Below the pieces are notes generated by a model, which saw only the letters and a program-made list of their open reading frames with translations, was not told the origin of the DNA and did no database searches. Both the position numbers and the translations under genes were made by a program. Positions 7,541 to 16,330 of a stretch of 34,898 nucleotides of DNA are shown one piece after another. Origin of the DNA: Candidatus Omnitrophota bacterium (lineage in GTDB: Bacteria > Omnitrophota > Gorgyraeia > Zapsychrales > JANLHA01); the NCBI GenBank assembly GCA_023139575.1, contig JAGLNJ010000065.1, forward strand, positions 1-34,898, written 5' to 3'. Numbering within the stretch: position 1 is the stretch's first letter; each line of letters opens with the position of its first letter.

Positions 7541-8000
7541 GCTTGGGCCTCCTTACCTTATTTTTATCGTTATATATACGTTCAATCGAGCCGACGCCGA
7601 TTAGGACAAAAAATACTACAAGAGTAACAAATATTGCTGCGACAAATAACCCCGCTCCGACGGCCATGCCGATGCAAGATACGATCCATAACGAGGCAGC
7701 TGTCGTCAAGCCGGTAATATTATCACCGCCGCGGATGATCGTGCCGGCGCAAAGAAAACCGATACCGGTTACGACGCCTGCGATCATACGGGTTGGGTCA
7801 ATGACGGTGACATCCCGATAGGTGTCAAATACATGAAATGATGTTAAGACGATCAGGGCTGACCCGACACTGACCAGGATATGGGTGCGTAGACCTGCGC
7901 CTTTTCTGTTTAGTTCACGCTCAAATCCAATTATGCTACTAAGAAGAATGGTGAGAAACACTTTTTCAAATAATGACAGATAATATAATGCCAAGATCAT
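7530..8000 (-). CDS. MgtC/SapB-family inner-membrane protein
   Basis: 156 residues with four or five hydrophobic segments and the family signatures IIGFERELNRKGAGLRTHILV (GFERE.. and GLRTH) and GVVTGIGFLCAGTIIR, then GLTTAASLW. These are linked in known members to magnesium limitation and modulation of membrane ATPase; the role here is not known. GGAG ends right against the ATG at 8000, which is too close. The TTG two codons later (7994) has better spacing, so the true start may be there. First gene of a four-gene cluster with bactofilin, HTH-membrane protein and lipoprotein. Confidence 0.85.
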   Translation of the reverse strand: MILALYYLSLFEKVFLTILLSSIIGFERELNRKGAGLRTHILVSVGSALIVLTSFHVFDTYRDVTVIDPTRMIAGVVTGIGFLCAGTIIRGGDNITGLTTAASLWIVSCIGMAVGAGLFVAAIFVTLVVFFVLIGVGSIERIYNDKNKVRRPKHGN

Positions 8001-8029
8001 CTCCTTTCAAGAAATCAATGTATAAAAAG

Positions 8030-8052
8030 ATTATATCCTGAAATGTTGTATA
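8030..8052 (-). promoter_or_regulatory. Possible promoter before mgtC-like gene
   Basis: A TATAAT (8030-8035, minus strand) with a poor -35 (TTAATT, 16 bp upstream), in the 58-bp gap after tsaD. No terminator separates tsaD from this gene, so read-through is also possible. Confidence 0.35.
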
Positions 8053-8058
8053 ATTAAA

Positions 8059-9030
8059 TTACTTTTTTAAATAATGATAAGCTAACCCTGCAATCATCGC
8101 GGCATTATCCACGCACAAATTTAATGGCGGGAAAAAAACATTGATATTGTGTGATTTAGCTGCCGAAGCCAATCTGGCACGCAACGCTGAATTTGCTGCC
8201 ACCCCGCCCCCAACCAAGAGGGTCCGTACACCTTTTTGCTGGCAGGCCTTAATGGATTTCTTAACTAAGATGGAAACCACACTATTCTGGAAAGCATTGG
8301 CGACATTGTCAATGTTAAAATCACTTTTATTGCCGTTTTTTTGGAAATAGTAGAGAACGGCCGTTTTGACACCGCTAAAACTAAAATCAAAACTCCCTTC
8401 GAGAGTCGCTTGGGGAAAACGCAATGAGCCGCATGTTCCTCCAGATGCTTTTTTATCAATAATGGGCCCTCCGGGATAGCCCAGACCTAAAATTCGTGCT
8501 ACTTTATCAAACGCTTCACCGGCCGCATCATCTCGAGTTTGTCCGAGCAATTTAACATTTTTGAAATTTCTTATAAAGTATAAACCTGAGTGACCTCCGG
8601 AAACGACAAGACCGATGGCCGGCAATTTGGGTGGGGGCAACATTGTTTTTTTGGAAGAAGCATCCTTCAAAAAATTCGCGTAGAGATGTGCCGTGATGTG
8701 ATCCATTTCAATCAAGGGCTTTTTCAGGGCAAAACTTAGAGCCCTGGCGAAAGATAAGCCGACTAATAATGAGCCGATGAGACCCGGCGTACCGGTCACG
8801 GCTATCCCATGAATTTTATCCATGCTGACAGCGGATTTTTTCAGGCTTGTATTTACGACAGCATTAATTGATTCCATTTGTCGTCGAGAAGCGATTTCTG
8901 GTATGATGCCGCCGTATTTTTTATGATCCTCCAAACTCGAGGCGACAATATTTGATAAGATCACCTTGCCCCCTTTTACAACGGCCGCAGATGTTTCGTC
9001 ACAAGATGTTTCAATACCTAAGATGTTCAT
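8059..9030 (-). CDS. tsaD: tRNA threonylcarbamoyladenosine synthesis protein TsaD
   Basis: Transfers the threonylcarbamoyl group to A37 of ANN-decoding tRNAs, with TsaB, TsaC and TsaE made elsewhere. 323 residues, slightly short. It begins MNILGIETSCDETSAAVV. The metal-binding histidines are in HITAH (111 and 115), the nucleotide loop is SGGHSGLY (144-151) and a late VDNAAMIAGL holds the metal-binding Asp. Six bp after the stop of yibQ-like, at the end of the gatCAB-ctpA cluster. Confidence 0.95.
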   Translation of the reverse strand: MNILGIETSCDETSAAVVKGGKVILSNIVASSLEDHKKYGGIIPEIASRRQMESINAVVNTSLKKSAVSMDKIHGIAVTGTPGLIGSLLVGLSFARALSFALKKPLIEMDHITAHLYANFLKDASSKKTMLPPPKLPAIGLVVSGGHSGLYFIRNFKNVKLLGQTRDDAAGEAFDKVARILGLGYPGGPIIDKKASGGTCGSLRFPQATLEGSFDFSFSGVKTAVLYYFQKNGNKSDFNIDNVANAFQNSVVSILVKKSIKACQQKGVRTLLVGGGVAANSALRARLASAAKSHNINVFFPPLNLCVDNAAMIAGLAYHYLKK

Positions 9031-9036
9031 GTTTGA

Positions 9037-9888
9037 TCAGAATGACTTCATTAAAGTGTTGACGGTTACGAGTTCAAATCCTTCATCCTGCAAGGAACGG
9101 CTTTGTTCCATTAATATCTGCCAGGACAAAGGCCGTGCGTGACAGATCCCGATGGCGTATCCCTGTTGCCGTGCCTTGTGTTTGAGTTGCGCATATTGGC
9201 CTTCAATATAATCACGATCATTCTCATTATCGAGAAAAACATCTCTTTTCGCAAAAGGCAAGCCTTGCTCTCGGGCAAGGCGGCGGCAAATGGTTTTAGC
9301 TGTAACACGGCTATCGACAAAAAAAAGATTGCTCTTCATCAGCTGGGAAAACACGATTGACATGAGGCGGCGGTTTTCGGTAGCCTTCGATCCCATATGG
9401 TTATTTATACCTACAGCGTATGGGACGCTGGCAAGGGCCGAATGAATTTTTTCAACAACCTGTTTTCCTGTCATATCAGTGGTGATGATATAGTCGGAAT
9501 TATAGTGTTCTTTCAGAATATGCGGTTCGAGAGGTAAATGAAGCATGACCTCCTTCCCCATTTTTTGAGCGCAGGCAGCAACTTGAGTTGAATGATCAAG
9601 ATTGGGTAAAACAGATATTGTTGCCGGGGTATCTAAACGGGAGATATAATCGCAGTCATTGATAGAATACCCGCAATCATCTACAATAACAACCAGCATG
9701 GGTTTGCCGGAAATCCGGGTAACTGAACTTTTTGAAGATGTCGGTGAGACTTTCTTGTCCAGAACAATACGACGAAAAGTATTGAAAACAAACACCAAGA
9801 TAAAAACAATAAATAAAGCAGCTATCACATTGTTTAGGTGCTTTTGCTTCGGACGTCCTTTTCGTCTATTGTGTTTTCGTAAAGGCAT
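9037..9888 (-). CDS. Divergent polysaccharide deacetylase family protein (YibQ-like)
   Basis: 283 residues. A basic N-terminus (KHNRRKGRPKQKH) precedes a membrane anchor at about 20-38, then a periplasmic domain beginning MLVVIVDDCGYS. Typical features of the divergent polysaccharide-deacetylase group follow: LPLEPH, GINNHMGSKAT, FFVDSRVT and IGICHARP. Family members are usually found beside peptidoglycan hydrolase regulators or C-terminal proteases. Here it follows ctpA by nine bp, which fits an envelope role. Catalysis on sugar has not been settled for this group as far as I know. Confidence 0.85.
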   Translation of the reverse strand: MPLRKHNRRKGRPKQKHLNNVIAALFIVFILVFVFNTFRRIVLDKKVSPTSSKSSVTRISGKPMLVVIVDDCGYSINDCDYISRLDTPATISVLPNLDHSTQVAACAQKMGKEVMLHLPLEPHILKEHYNSDYIITTDMTGKQVVEKIHSALASVPYAVGINNHMGSKATENRRLMSIVFSQLMKSNLFFVDSRVTAKTICRRLAREQGLPFAKRDVFLDNENDRDYIEGQYAQLKHKARQQGYAIGICHARPLSWQILMEQSRSLQDEGFELVTVNTLMKSF

Positions 9889-9897
9889 ATTGATGCA

Positions 9898-11226
9898 TTA
9901 GTTATTAATCTCAAAGGTACTGTAAATCCGGATCCCTTTGATCACACTAATAGCTGTTAGAACTTGATTATCGGCGAGCAGCATTTCACGCCTTTCCTTG
10001 GCTTTTTGCTCAATCTTTACTTTCTCAGGGTCTTCGGATTCCTGGACTTCGACATCTTCGAACAGTTTGTCGATATTTTTTTTCTTCTTTTCTCTTTCGT
10101 TGTTTTTGCCTTTTCCCTCATCTTCTTCTTTGTAGATTTCCTCGACAACGACATCAGGGGTAATCCCTTTTTCGTGTATGGACGCGCCGGAAGGGGTGAA
10201 ATATTTGCTGGTTGTTAAGCGTAGTCCTGATCCGTCAGGCAAAGGGATAACAGATTGGACGGATCCCTTTCCGAAAGATTGTGTTCCGACAATAACCGCT
10301 TGTTTATTGTCTTGAAGAGCTCCGGCGAGAATCTCACTTCCGGAGGCACTTCCCTCGTTTATGAGGACAACAGTCGGCCAATTGGTGATTTTGGTATCGC
10401 TAGGCCTGGATTTAGTTTCAGAGGTTTGCGACGATCTTCTTCCCCTTGTTGAAACGACTATTTTACCTGCTTCGAGAAATTCCTCGGTTATCTCAATAGC
10501 TACATTTAATAATCCGCCGGGATTGTTGCGCAAATCAAGAATCAGGCTGTCTGCTTTAAGATCGCGAAGGCTCTTGATGGCTTTTCTGAATTCTTCTGCG
10601 GAGTCTTCACGAAATTCCGTCAGGCGGATGTAGCCAATGTTATCTGCAAGGATTTGAGTGTCCTTAACGTCCTGGACTTTGATAACAGAGCGAACGATAG
10701 TGAATTCATGAACTTTGAATTCTTTTTCCCGTATAACAGTTATGCTGATTGATGTTCCAGGTGCGCCGCGTAATTTCTTTACAGCTTCATTTAAAGTGAT
10801 GTCCTTGGTGAGTTCATCTTCAATCTTAACGATGCGATCACCCGCTTTAAGACCAACTTTCCAGGCCGGTGTATCTTCAATGGGGGAAATGATCGTTAAA
10901 AGACCGTCACGGATTGAAATTTCAATGCCCAGACCGCCGAATTCTCCTTTTGTTTCTGTTTTTAGATCGGTGTAATCATCCGGCTCGAGAAACTGGCTGT
11001 GCGGATCCAGTGATGAAAGCATCCCCCGCAGCGATCCGTAGATAAGATCTTTAGGTGTTTTTTCATCGACATATTCCGATTGTATGGTCGTTAAGGCATA
11101 GCTGAACAGTTCAACTTGCGCATAAAGGTCATCTATTTTCTCTTTGTCCATTTGTGATATCGCGATAGTCACAAAGGAGAGAATAAAGATAATACCCAGG
11201 AAAAAAGCAAAAATTTTCTTACTCAT
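9898..11226 (-). CDS. ctpA: C-terminal processing peptidase, S41 family
   Basis: 442-residue periplasmic serine protease with a Ser-Lys dyad. An N-terminal hydrophobic segment (6-24) exports it. A PDZ domain lies at about 90-175 (LGIEISIRDGLLTI, GDRIVKIED). The protease core has S295 in GSASGSEIL and K320 in SFGKGSVQS, the same 25-residue spacing as in E. coli Tsp. A charged tail (about 370-415, rich in Glu and Lys) follows. AAGGAGG is seven bases before the ATG, inside the end of gatB, which it overlaps by 8 bp. Confidence 0.93.
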   Translation of the reverse strand: MSKKIFAFFLGIIFILSFVTIAISQMDKEKIDDLYAQVELFSYALTTIQSEYVDEKTPKDLIYGSLRGMLSSLDPHSQFLEPDDYTDLKTETKGEFGGLGIEISIRDGLLTIISPIEDTPAWKVGLKAGDRIVKIEDELTKDITLNEAVKKLRGAPGTSISITVIREKEFKVHEFTIVRSVIKVQDVKDTQILADNIGYIRLTEFREDSAEEFRKAIKSLRDLKADSLILDLRNNPGGLLNVAIEITEEFLEAGKIVVSTRGRRSSQTSETKSRPSDTKITNWPTVVLINEGSASGSEILAGALQDNKQAVIVGTQSFGKGSVQSVIPLPDGSGLRLTTSKYFTPSGASIHEKGITPDVVVEEIYKEEDEGKGKNNEREKKKKNIDKLFEDVEVQESEDPEKVKIEQKAKERREMLLADNQVLTAISVIKGIRIYSTFEINN

Positions 11227-12676
11227 TATGAAGCCTCCTTTTTAATAGTTCCCCTGCCTTTTTGGGGTTGGCCTTTCCTTTAGATTTTTTCATGGCTTGT
11301 CCTATGAGAAAACCAATTGCATTAGCATTGCCTTCTCTGATCTGTGTTACGACATTACCATTTTCTTTGATAACGTCATCCAATATTTCTTCCAAAGCCC
11401 CATCATCCGAGACCTGGGTTAATCCTTCCTCTTCAATAATTTTATCGACGTCTTTATTTGTGTTCAGTAACGTATATAGAATATCTTTTCCTACAAGATT
11501 ACTGACAGTCCCGTTTTCGACTTTTGCGATCAATTTTGTGAAAGATTTTGCTGATAGACCGATATCCTTGATAGACGATTTGCGGTCGTTCAATTCCTTG
11601 AGTAAGGGGCCGGCAATCCAATTACAAACTTTCTTGGGGGGAGTATCCTGCTTGCAGCAATCTTCAAAAAATTGAGCTAGCGCGGGGTCTTGAATAAGGA
11701 TTTGCGCATCATAATCGGAAAGTCCGTAATCCGCTTTAAATCGGCTTAATTTCTGGTTGGGAAATTCAGGAAGAGAGCTTCTGATTTTTTCGATATCCTG
11801 GATTTCAACAGTAAACGGTACTAAGTCTGGTTCCGGAAAGTAGCGGTAATCATGGGCGGCCTCTTTGGTTCTCATGGGCAGGGTCAACCCTTTGTCGTCA
11901 TCCCAGAGGCGGGTTTCCTGAATAATTTCCTGGCCGGTAATCAGCATTTGGCTTTGGCGCTGCTGTTCAAATTCCAGCGCGGCTTTGACCGCCTTAAATG
12001 AGTTCAGATTCTTAATCTCCGCCTTCGTGCCTAATTTTGAATCGCCTTGCTTGCGGACGGAAATGTTGGCATCACAACGCAAGCTTCCCTTTTCCATATC
12101 ACAATCAGAGACATCTAAATATTGCAAAATGAGTTTTACTGTCTGCAGATAATCATAAGCTTCTTGCGCTGAGCGCATATCCGGTTCAGTGACGATCTCC
12201 ATCAAAGGGGTGCCGGTGCGATTATAGTCCACCAAACTGCATTGATCTTCCGGGCAGTGGATGAGCTTTCCGGCGTCTTCTTCCAGATGAGCCCTGTGAA
12301 TGCGGACTTCCTGGCTTCCCTTTTTCGACTTGACCTCAACATGGCCGTCATGCCCGATGGGGAAATCATACTGGGATATTTGATAACCTTTTGGCAGATC
12401 AGGATAGTAATAATTTTTCCGGTCGAATTTTATGAGGGAATTGATCCGGCAGTTTAAGGCCAGACCTACTTTTATGGCGTAGTCCAGAGCGGTTTTATTG
12501 AGTACCGGCAGTGATCCGGGTAAGCCCAGACATACAGGACAGGTATTGGTGTTTGGGTCTTTGCCGAATTCATTCGCGCAGGAGCAAAAGATCTTGGTCT
12601 TTGTCCCGAACTGGAGATGGACTTCAAGACCGATAACGGTTTCAATATTTTTTTGAGTCAAGTTTTCCTTACTCAT
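11219..12676 (-). CDS. gatB: Asp-tRNA(Asn)/Glu-tRNA(Gln) amidotransferase subunit B
   Basis: 485 residues, normal length. This subunit binds and phosphorylates the mischarged tRNA. It starts with the [20 protein letters not shown] block and has the zinc-type cysteines CSC and CPVC near residues 31-49. [13 protein letters not shown] and [16 protein letters not shown] follow, then the C-terminal YqeY-like tRNA-binding domain ending in [19 protein letters not shown]. Its ATG overlaps the end of gatA by four bases. Confidence 0.96.
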   Translation of the reverse strand: MSKENLTQKNIETVIGLEVHLQFGTKTKIFCSCANEFGKDPNTNTCPVCLGLPGSLPVLNKTALDYAIKVGLALNCRINSLIKFDRKNYYYPDLPKGYQISQYDFPIGHDGHVEVKSKKGSQEVRIHRAHLEEDAGKLIHCPEDQCSLVDYNRTGTPLMEIVTEPDMRSAQEAYDYLQTVKLILQYLDVSDCDMEKGSLRCDANISVRKQGDSKLGTKAEIKNLNSFKAVKAALEFEQQRQSQMLITGQEIIQETRLWDDDKGLTLPMRTKEAAHDYRYFPEPDLVPFTVEIQDIEKIRSSLPEFPNQKLSRFKADYGLSDYDAQILIQDPALAQFFEDCCKQDTPPKKVCNWIAGPLLKELNDRKSSIKDIGLSAKSFTKLIAKVENGTVSNLVGKDILYTLLNTNKDVDKIIEEEGLTQVSDDGALEEILDDVIKENGNVVTQIREGNANAIGFLIGQAMKKSKGKANPKKAGELLKRRLHNE

Positions 12677-14108
12677 AATTCAGCCCTCATTTTGTGCCAT
12701 TCTGTTTTTTGCTCATAAGCAAAGGCGATACGGAGCATCATTTCTTCATTGAAAGGTTTAGCAATGATCTGCAAACCGATCGGCAAGCATTCCTTCGAAA
12801 AGCCGCAAGGCAGTGAGATGGCCGGGATACCGCTCAAATTTGATGAAATCGTGTAAATATCAGAAAGGTACATTTCCAATGGGTTGTTCACCCTCTCCCC
12901 GATTTTAAAAGCGGTCGTTGGGGAGGTTGGTGTGAGAATGGCGTCACATTCCGCGAAAACCTTATCGAAATCATTTTTGATGAGGGTTCTGACTTTCTGG
13001 GCACGTAAATAGTAAGCATCATAATAGCCGGAAGACAAAGAATATGTTCCCAGCATGATGCGGCGTTTGGCTTCCGCTCCCAATCCTTGCTTGCGGGTTT
13101 CTTCAAACATGTCAACAATAGAAGATTTCCGCGCGCGGTCGGGTGTTGCTCTCAGACCATGACGAACGCCGTCAAAACGGGCAAGGTTTGAACTGGCTTC
13201 AGCTGTGGCGATGATATAGTAAGTGGCGACAGAATAATCGGTATGCGGCAAAGATACATCGATGAAGTGAGCCCCCTCTTTTTTTAGAACTTCAATTGAT
13301 TCAAGAACAGCCTTTTTGACTTCCGGGTCCATCCCATCAATGAAAAATTCTTTGGGGATGCCGATTTTGAGATTTTTTACGTTACCGTCTAAAGCCTTTG
13401 TATAATCGGGGACAGGAATATTCACAGAAGTAGAATCTTTAGTGTCGAAGCCTGCGAGAATGTTTAATAACAGGGCAGAATCTTCAACATCCTTGGTTAT
13501 CGGCCCGATTTGGTCCAAGCTGGAAGCAAAGGCGATCAAACCATAGCGCGATACCCGTCCATAAGTGGGTTTTATGCCCACAACCCCGCAAAATGAGGCG
13601 GGTTGTCTGATAGATCCTCCTGTGTCAGACCCAATGGCCCAAATAGTTTCGTGAGCCGCAACAGCTGCGGCAGAGCCGCCACTGGAGCCGCCCGGAACGC
13701 AATCAAGATTCCAGGGGTTGTGTGTAGGCCCATAATAAGAATTCTCTGTAGATGAACCAAAGGCAAACTCATCCATATTGGTTTGTCCGATGATGCTGGA
13801 GCCGGAATTTATCAATTTGTTTATGACAGTGGCATTGTAAGGAGGCTTAAACCCACCAAGGATTTTAGAGCTGCAAGTTGTTTCAACATTCTTGATGCAA
13901 ATATTATCTTTTATCGCAATGGGGATGGGCAAGGCACCAGGATTAGTTTTTGATTCAGGTGCTGAATCAGACAGTCTTACGTAAGCATTGACTTTCTTAT
14001 CGTTTTGGCGATATGTGACGTCAGTGATTGAGCAACCTCTGACGGGGTTGTTTTCCTGGCCTTTAGGAGGCCTGAAATTTTATGAGCTGTTAATTCGTTC
14101 AAATTCAT
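12673..14108 (-). CDS. gatA: Asp-tRNA(Asn)/Glu-tRNA(Gln) amidotransferase subunit A, with a one-base frameshift
   Basis: The amidase subunit that releases ammonia from glutamine. The main open frame (12673-13932) carries the whole catalytic set: Lys in PIAIKDN, cis-Ser in [12 protein letters not shown] and Ser in [13 protein letters not shown]. It has no normal N-terminus and begins at a TTG in the middle of the conserved block. The missing N-terminus lies upstream in another frame: ATG at 14106-14108, then [18 protein letters not shown] and [13 protein letters not shown], ending at a TAA (13977-13979). The second frame picks up with KKVNAYVRL. The join must be a -1 shift between about 13992 and 14006. 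Restored length would be about 478 residues, typical for GatA. Either a base is missing from this sequence or the gene is mutated; no classical slippery heptamer is present. Confidence 0.85.
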
Positions 14109-14133
14109 TTGTTTATGTCAAAATTGGGGTTGA

Positions 14134-14418
14134 TTATTCGATAACTTGGGGTACCCTGAAAGATCCTTGGCTTTGGGCTATGGCAAATCCCAGGGCATCC
14201 TCCTGTTTTAAAGAGTCCTCAACATTATCCTCACGAAAGACGTTTTTGATAGGCTGAACATGACTCGTAGGGGTGACCTTGGACACATCAAGTTTTTCCA
14301 GGTTCTTGATATAATCAAGGATGCCCTCCAACTCATAAGTCAGTTTCTCTAACTCACTATCTTGTAAATGGATGCGAGAAAGCCCTGCAATATATTTTAC
14401 TGTAACTTTGGTAATCAT
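14134..14418 (-). CDS. gatC: Asp-tRNA(Asn)/Glu-tRNA(Gln) amidotransferase subunit C
   Basis: 94-residue subunit that wraps around GatA and GatB. Recognisable by VKYIAGLSRIHL near the start, ELEGILDYIKNLEKLD in the middle and TSHVQPIKNVFREDNV toward the end. AGGTGT stands about eight bases before the ATG. The gatA ATG follows 25 bp after its stop. Order gatC-gatA-gatB is standard. Confidence 0.95.
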   Translation of the reverse strand: MITKVTVKYIAGLSRIHLQDSELEKLTYELEGILDYIKNLEKLDVSKVTPTSHVQPIKNVFREDNVEDSLKQEDALGFAIAQSQGSFRVPQVIE

Positions 14419-14465
14419 AAAAGGACACCTATTGTGATATAAATACTACATATTTATGAAAAATA

Positions 14466-14494
14466 ATAATAGCACTATTACAGGGCAAATACAA
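14466..14494 (-). promoter_or_regulatory. Promoter of gatCAB
   Basis: On the minus strand, TTGTAT (14489-14494), 17 bp, TATTAT (14466-14471) preceded by TGC, an extended -10. It lies in the 92-bp gap between ybgC and gatC. A 14-bp palindrome TAATAG-CA-CTATTA (14467-14480) overlaps the -10. Confidence 0.55.
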
Positions 14495-14500
14495 GGGTAT

Positions 14501-14520
14501 TTAGCGGGATTTAGCGGGAT
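14501..14520. repeat. Tandem duplication of a 10-mer at the ybgC stop
   Basis: TTAGCGGGAT occurs twice in direct tandem. The ybgC stop codon lies in the downstream copy, and the extra copy sits just beyond the gene. Probably a small replication slippage event. Confidence 0.7.
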
Positions 14521-14894
14521 ATTTGTTCTTTGAGGTCATCGGGAATGATGCCCGGCTTGAAATCAACCGTTATGCAGACAATGCTGACTTCTGCCTCTAC
14601 CAGCAGGCGTTGGGTTTCCCGGTTATGAATTTTTTGGGTAAAAATTAATTGTGCTGCGGTAGCTTTCTTTAATGAGGCATCAATGATAATAGTATCACCG
14701 TAACGGGCAGGGCTGCGATAATTAACATTACAATAACGGACAGCGTACATCAGGCCTCTTTCTTTGAAAATTTCGACGCTCAACCCTCTTTTTTCAAGGA
14801 ATTCGGTCCGCGCCTCTTCCAAATATTTCAGGTAATTGCCATAATAAACAATTCCACCAGCATCTGTATCATGATAATAAATTCTTTTTTCCAT
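14511..14894 (-). CDS. ybgC: Acyl-CoA thioesterase, YbgC/FadM hotdog family
   Basis: 127 residues of the 4-hydroxybenzoyl-CoA thioesterase-like hotdog fold, which hydrolyses acyl-CoA. The signature YYHDTDAGGIVYYGNYLKYLE contains the catalytic Asp, followed by LEEARTEFLEKRG. Two ATG codons are possible (14900 and 14894). AAAGG is seven bases before the second but touches the first, so 14894 is preferred. First gene before gatCAB; tol-pal genes, frequent partners of ybgC, are not in the window. Confidence 0.88.
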   Translation of the reverse strand: MEKRIYYHDTDAGGIVYYGNYLKYLEEARTEFLEKRGLSVEIFKERGLMYAVRYCNVNYRSPARYGDTIIIDASLKKATAAQLIFTQKIHNRETQRLLVEAEVSIVCITVDFKPGIIPDDLKEQISR

Positions 14895-15139
14895 GTGCAT
14901 GCCTTTCTTTATAAAGCATATTCGACGAGAGAGGATTCAATTTGACTAATTTTGTAGCATTATAATAATCATGTGTCAAGTTTTTCAATAGGTAAATATT
15001 ATTTAAAAAAAATTTTGTTTTACTATTTTCATATGAAGATGTATATGTTATATTTACACTAGATTTTGCAACAACACTTCCCCCCGGGTATTGATGAATT
15101 TTTTTTAAAAAAACCAGGTTCAGCATTAAGTTGAAAACT
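14895..15139. other. AT-rich divergent intergenic region
   Basis: About 245 bp between ybgC and the PilZ gene. It holds the ybgC promoter. Toward the PilZ gene I see AT-rich DNA with a 10-bp palindrome TTCATATGAA (15028-15037) and no clear promoter or gene. Confidence 0.5.
14959..14988 (-). promoter_or_regulatory. Promoter of ybgC
   Basis: TTGAAA (14983-14988), 18-bp spacer, TATAAT (14959-14964) on the minus strand, about 65 bp before the gene. A nearby TTGACA (14974-14979) is only nine bp from that TATAAT but has a weak TACAAA 17 bp downstream. Confidence 0.6.
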
Positions 15140-15544
15140 ATGTCTTCAGTAACTAAAAAACATTCTTTTGATAAAAGATACTTCCCCCGGTGGCAAGTAG
15201 AAAACCGGATTTTGTTTAAACCGGAAGGAAATCATGACTTTGATGAGTGCAGTACAAGAGATATTAGTTGTTCGGGAGCAAGTTTTTATACAAAGGAGTC
15301 CTGTAAAATCGGCCAAGTTCTCGATTTGGTCATTTTTTTCAATAATTATAAGACTCTTGAAGTTAAAGGAACGGTTGTTTGGCGCAAGTCTCTTTCGGAA
15401 GATTATATTATAGGGATTACCTTTAAGAACTTGACGCAAAGAGAGCAAGATTTGATCTTAAAATATGCCTTTGAAATCAGGAAAAAAGAAGTCAGTGATC
15501 ATTGGTTTAAGGGTTGGGATAACAAAGAACAAGCTGGGCATTGA
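15140..15544 (+). CDS. PilZ domain protein
   Basis: 134 residues, essentially one PilZ domain. The c-di-GMP binding residues are present: RYFPR (R13 and R17, the RxxxR motif) and DISCSG (D41, S43, G46, the D/NxSxxG motif), followed by the beta-barrel ending in VVWRKSL and IIGITFKNL. It is expected to be a cytosolic c-di-GMP sensor; its output partner cannot be told. The frame is open from a TTG at 15131; the ATG at 15140 is taken, with no good ribosome-binding site for either. It is the only plus-strand gene in the right two-thirds of the window, and its end overlaps convergent ksgA by 46 bp. Confidence 0.85.
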   Translation: MSSVTKKHSFDKRYFPRWQVENRILFKPEGNHDFDECSTRDISCSGASFYTKESCKIGQVLDLVIFFNNYKTLEVKGTVVWRKSLSEDYIIGITFKNLTQREQDLILKYAFEIRKKEVSDHWFKGWDNKEQAGH

Positions 15545-16314
15545 TCCTGATATATTTCAATAAAATTTTCTAAAGAAAGATTTTCTGCCCGGGCGTGAGG
15601 GTTGATGTTTAATTGGCTGAGTAATTCAGTCAATTTTTTTTTGTCCCCAAAAGAATGCAGGGCATTGACAATTTTCCTCCTTCTTTGCTGAAAAGCCTGT
15701 CTGATAATACTGAATAAAAGATCCTCATTTTCTGCTTTTATTAAGGGTTCCCGAAAGGAAATTGAAAGGAAACAAGACGTCACTCTGGGTTTGGGGTGAA
15801 AGGCGGTGTTTTTAATCGGGAATAATATATGCGTGTCAGCATGATATTTCAGGAAACATGTTAAAGAGCCGTATGATTTGGAATTCGGCGCGGCGGCAAG
15901 CCTTTTACCGAATTCCTGCTGTACGGTCAAGAAGGCCTGCGGTATCAAAGTATAGTTTTCAATGAGTTTGTTGATAATGGGTGAACTGATATGATAGGGG
16001 ATGTTACCAATGATTTTTGTGATCCGGGGTAGTTTTGCAATGTCAAATGTCAGAAAGTCGTCATGAAATAAAGTAACTTTATCTTGGGGTAATTCCGCGG
16101 AAAGATTATGAAAATGCTGTTTATCTGTTTCGATGGCATAGATATGTCCGGCGTGTTTTACGAGTTCTTTGGTGAGTGAACCTGTCCCCGGGCCGATTTC
16201 AAGAATGATATCGCTTTCACTGAGGTCGCAATGGCTGATAATCTCAGCCAGGACTTTTTTATCGATGAGATAATTCTGGCTTAAGAATTTTTTTGTGCGA
16301 GGCTGACTTTTCAT
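15499..16314 (-). CDS. rsmA: 16S rRNA (adenine1518/1519-N6) dimethyltransferase
   Basis: KsgA/RsmA, which dimethylates two adenines in helix 45 of 16S rRNA during 30S assembly. 271 residues. QNYLIDKKVL at the N-terminus, SAM-binding ILEIGPGTGSLTKEL, acidic AIETDK and catalytic GNIPYHISSPI are all intact. Last gene of the long minus-strand run, 16 bp after pdxA. Its final 15 or so codons lie over the end of the PilZ gene on the other strand. Confidence 0.96.
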   Translation of the reverse strand: MKSQPRTKKFLSQNYLIDKKVLAEIISHCDLSESDIILEIGPGTGSLTKELVKHAGHIYAIETDKQHFHNLSAELPQDKVTLFHDDFLTFDIAKLPRITKIIGNIPYHISSPIINKLIENYTLIPQAFLTVQQEFGKRLAAAPNSKSYGSLTCFLKYHADTHILFPIKNTAFHPKPRVTSCFLSISFREPLIKAENEDLLFSIIRQAFQQRRRKIVNALHSFGDKKKLTELLSQLNINPHARAENLSLENFIEIYQDQCPACSLLSQPLNQ

Positions 16315-16330
16315 GAATGTGATTCTCCTT

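Noticed and set aside
9964..10975. Several plus-strand open frames opposite ctpA
   Set aside because: They are shadows of the ctpA coding strand; their peptides are unlike any family and have no start signals.
13992..14006. Programmed -1 frameshifting in gatA
   Set aside because: No X-XXY-YYZ slippery heptamer in the right frame and no clear downstream hairpin; a missing base is simpler.
13988..14257. Plus-strand open frame of 89 codons opposite gatA/gatC
   Set aside because: It is antisense to the true gatA N-terminus and gatC, and its peptide has no domain character.
14959..14979. TTGACA with TATAAT as the ybgC promoter pair
   Set aside because: The two elements are only 9 bp apart; the TTGAAA 18 bp upstream of the TATAAT fits better.
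14869..15126. Minus-strand open frame of 85 codons upstream of ybgC
   Set aside because: It runs through the AT-rich promoter region and overlaps the ybgC start; low-complexity peptide and no ribosome-binding site.
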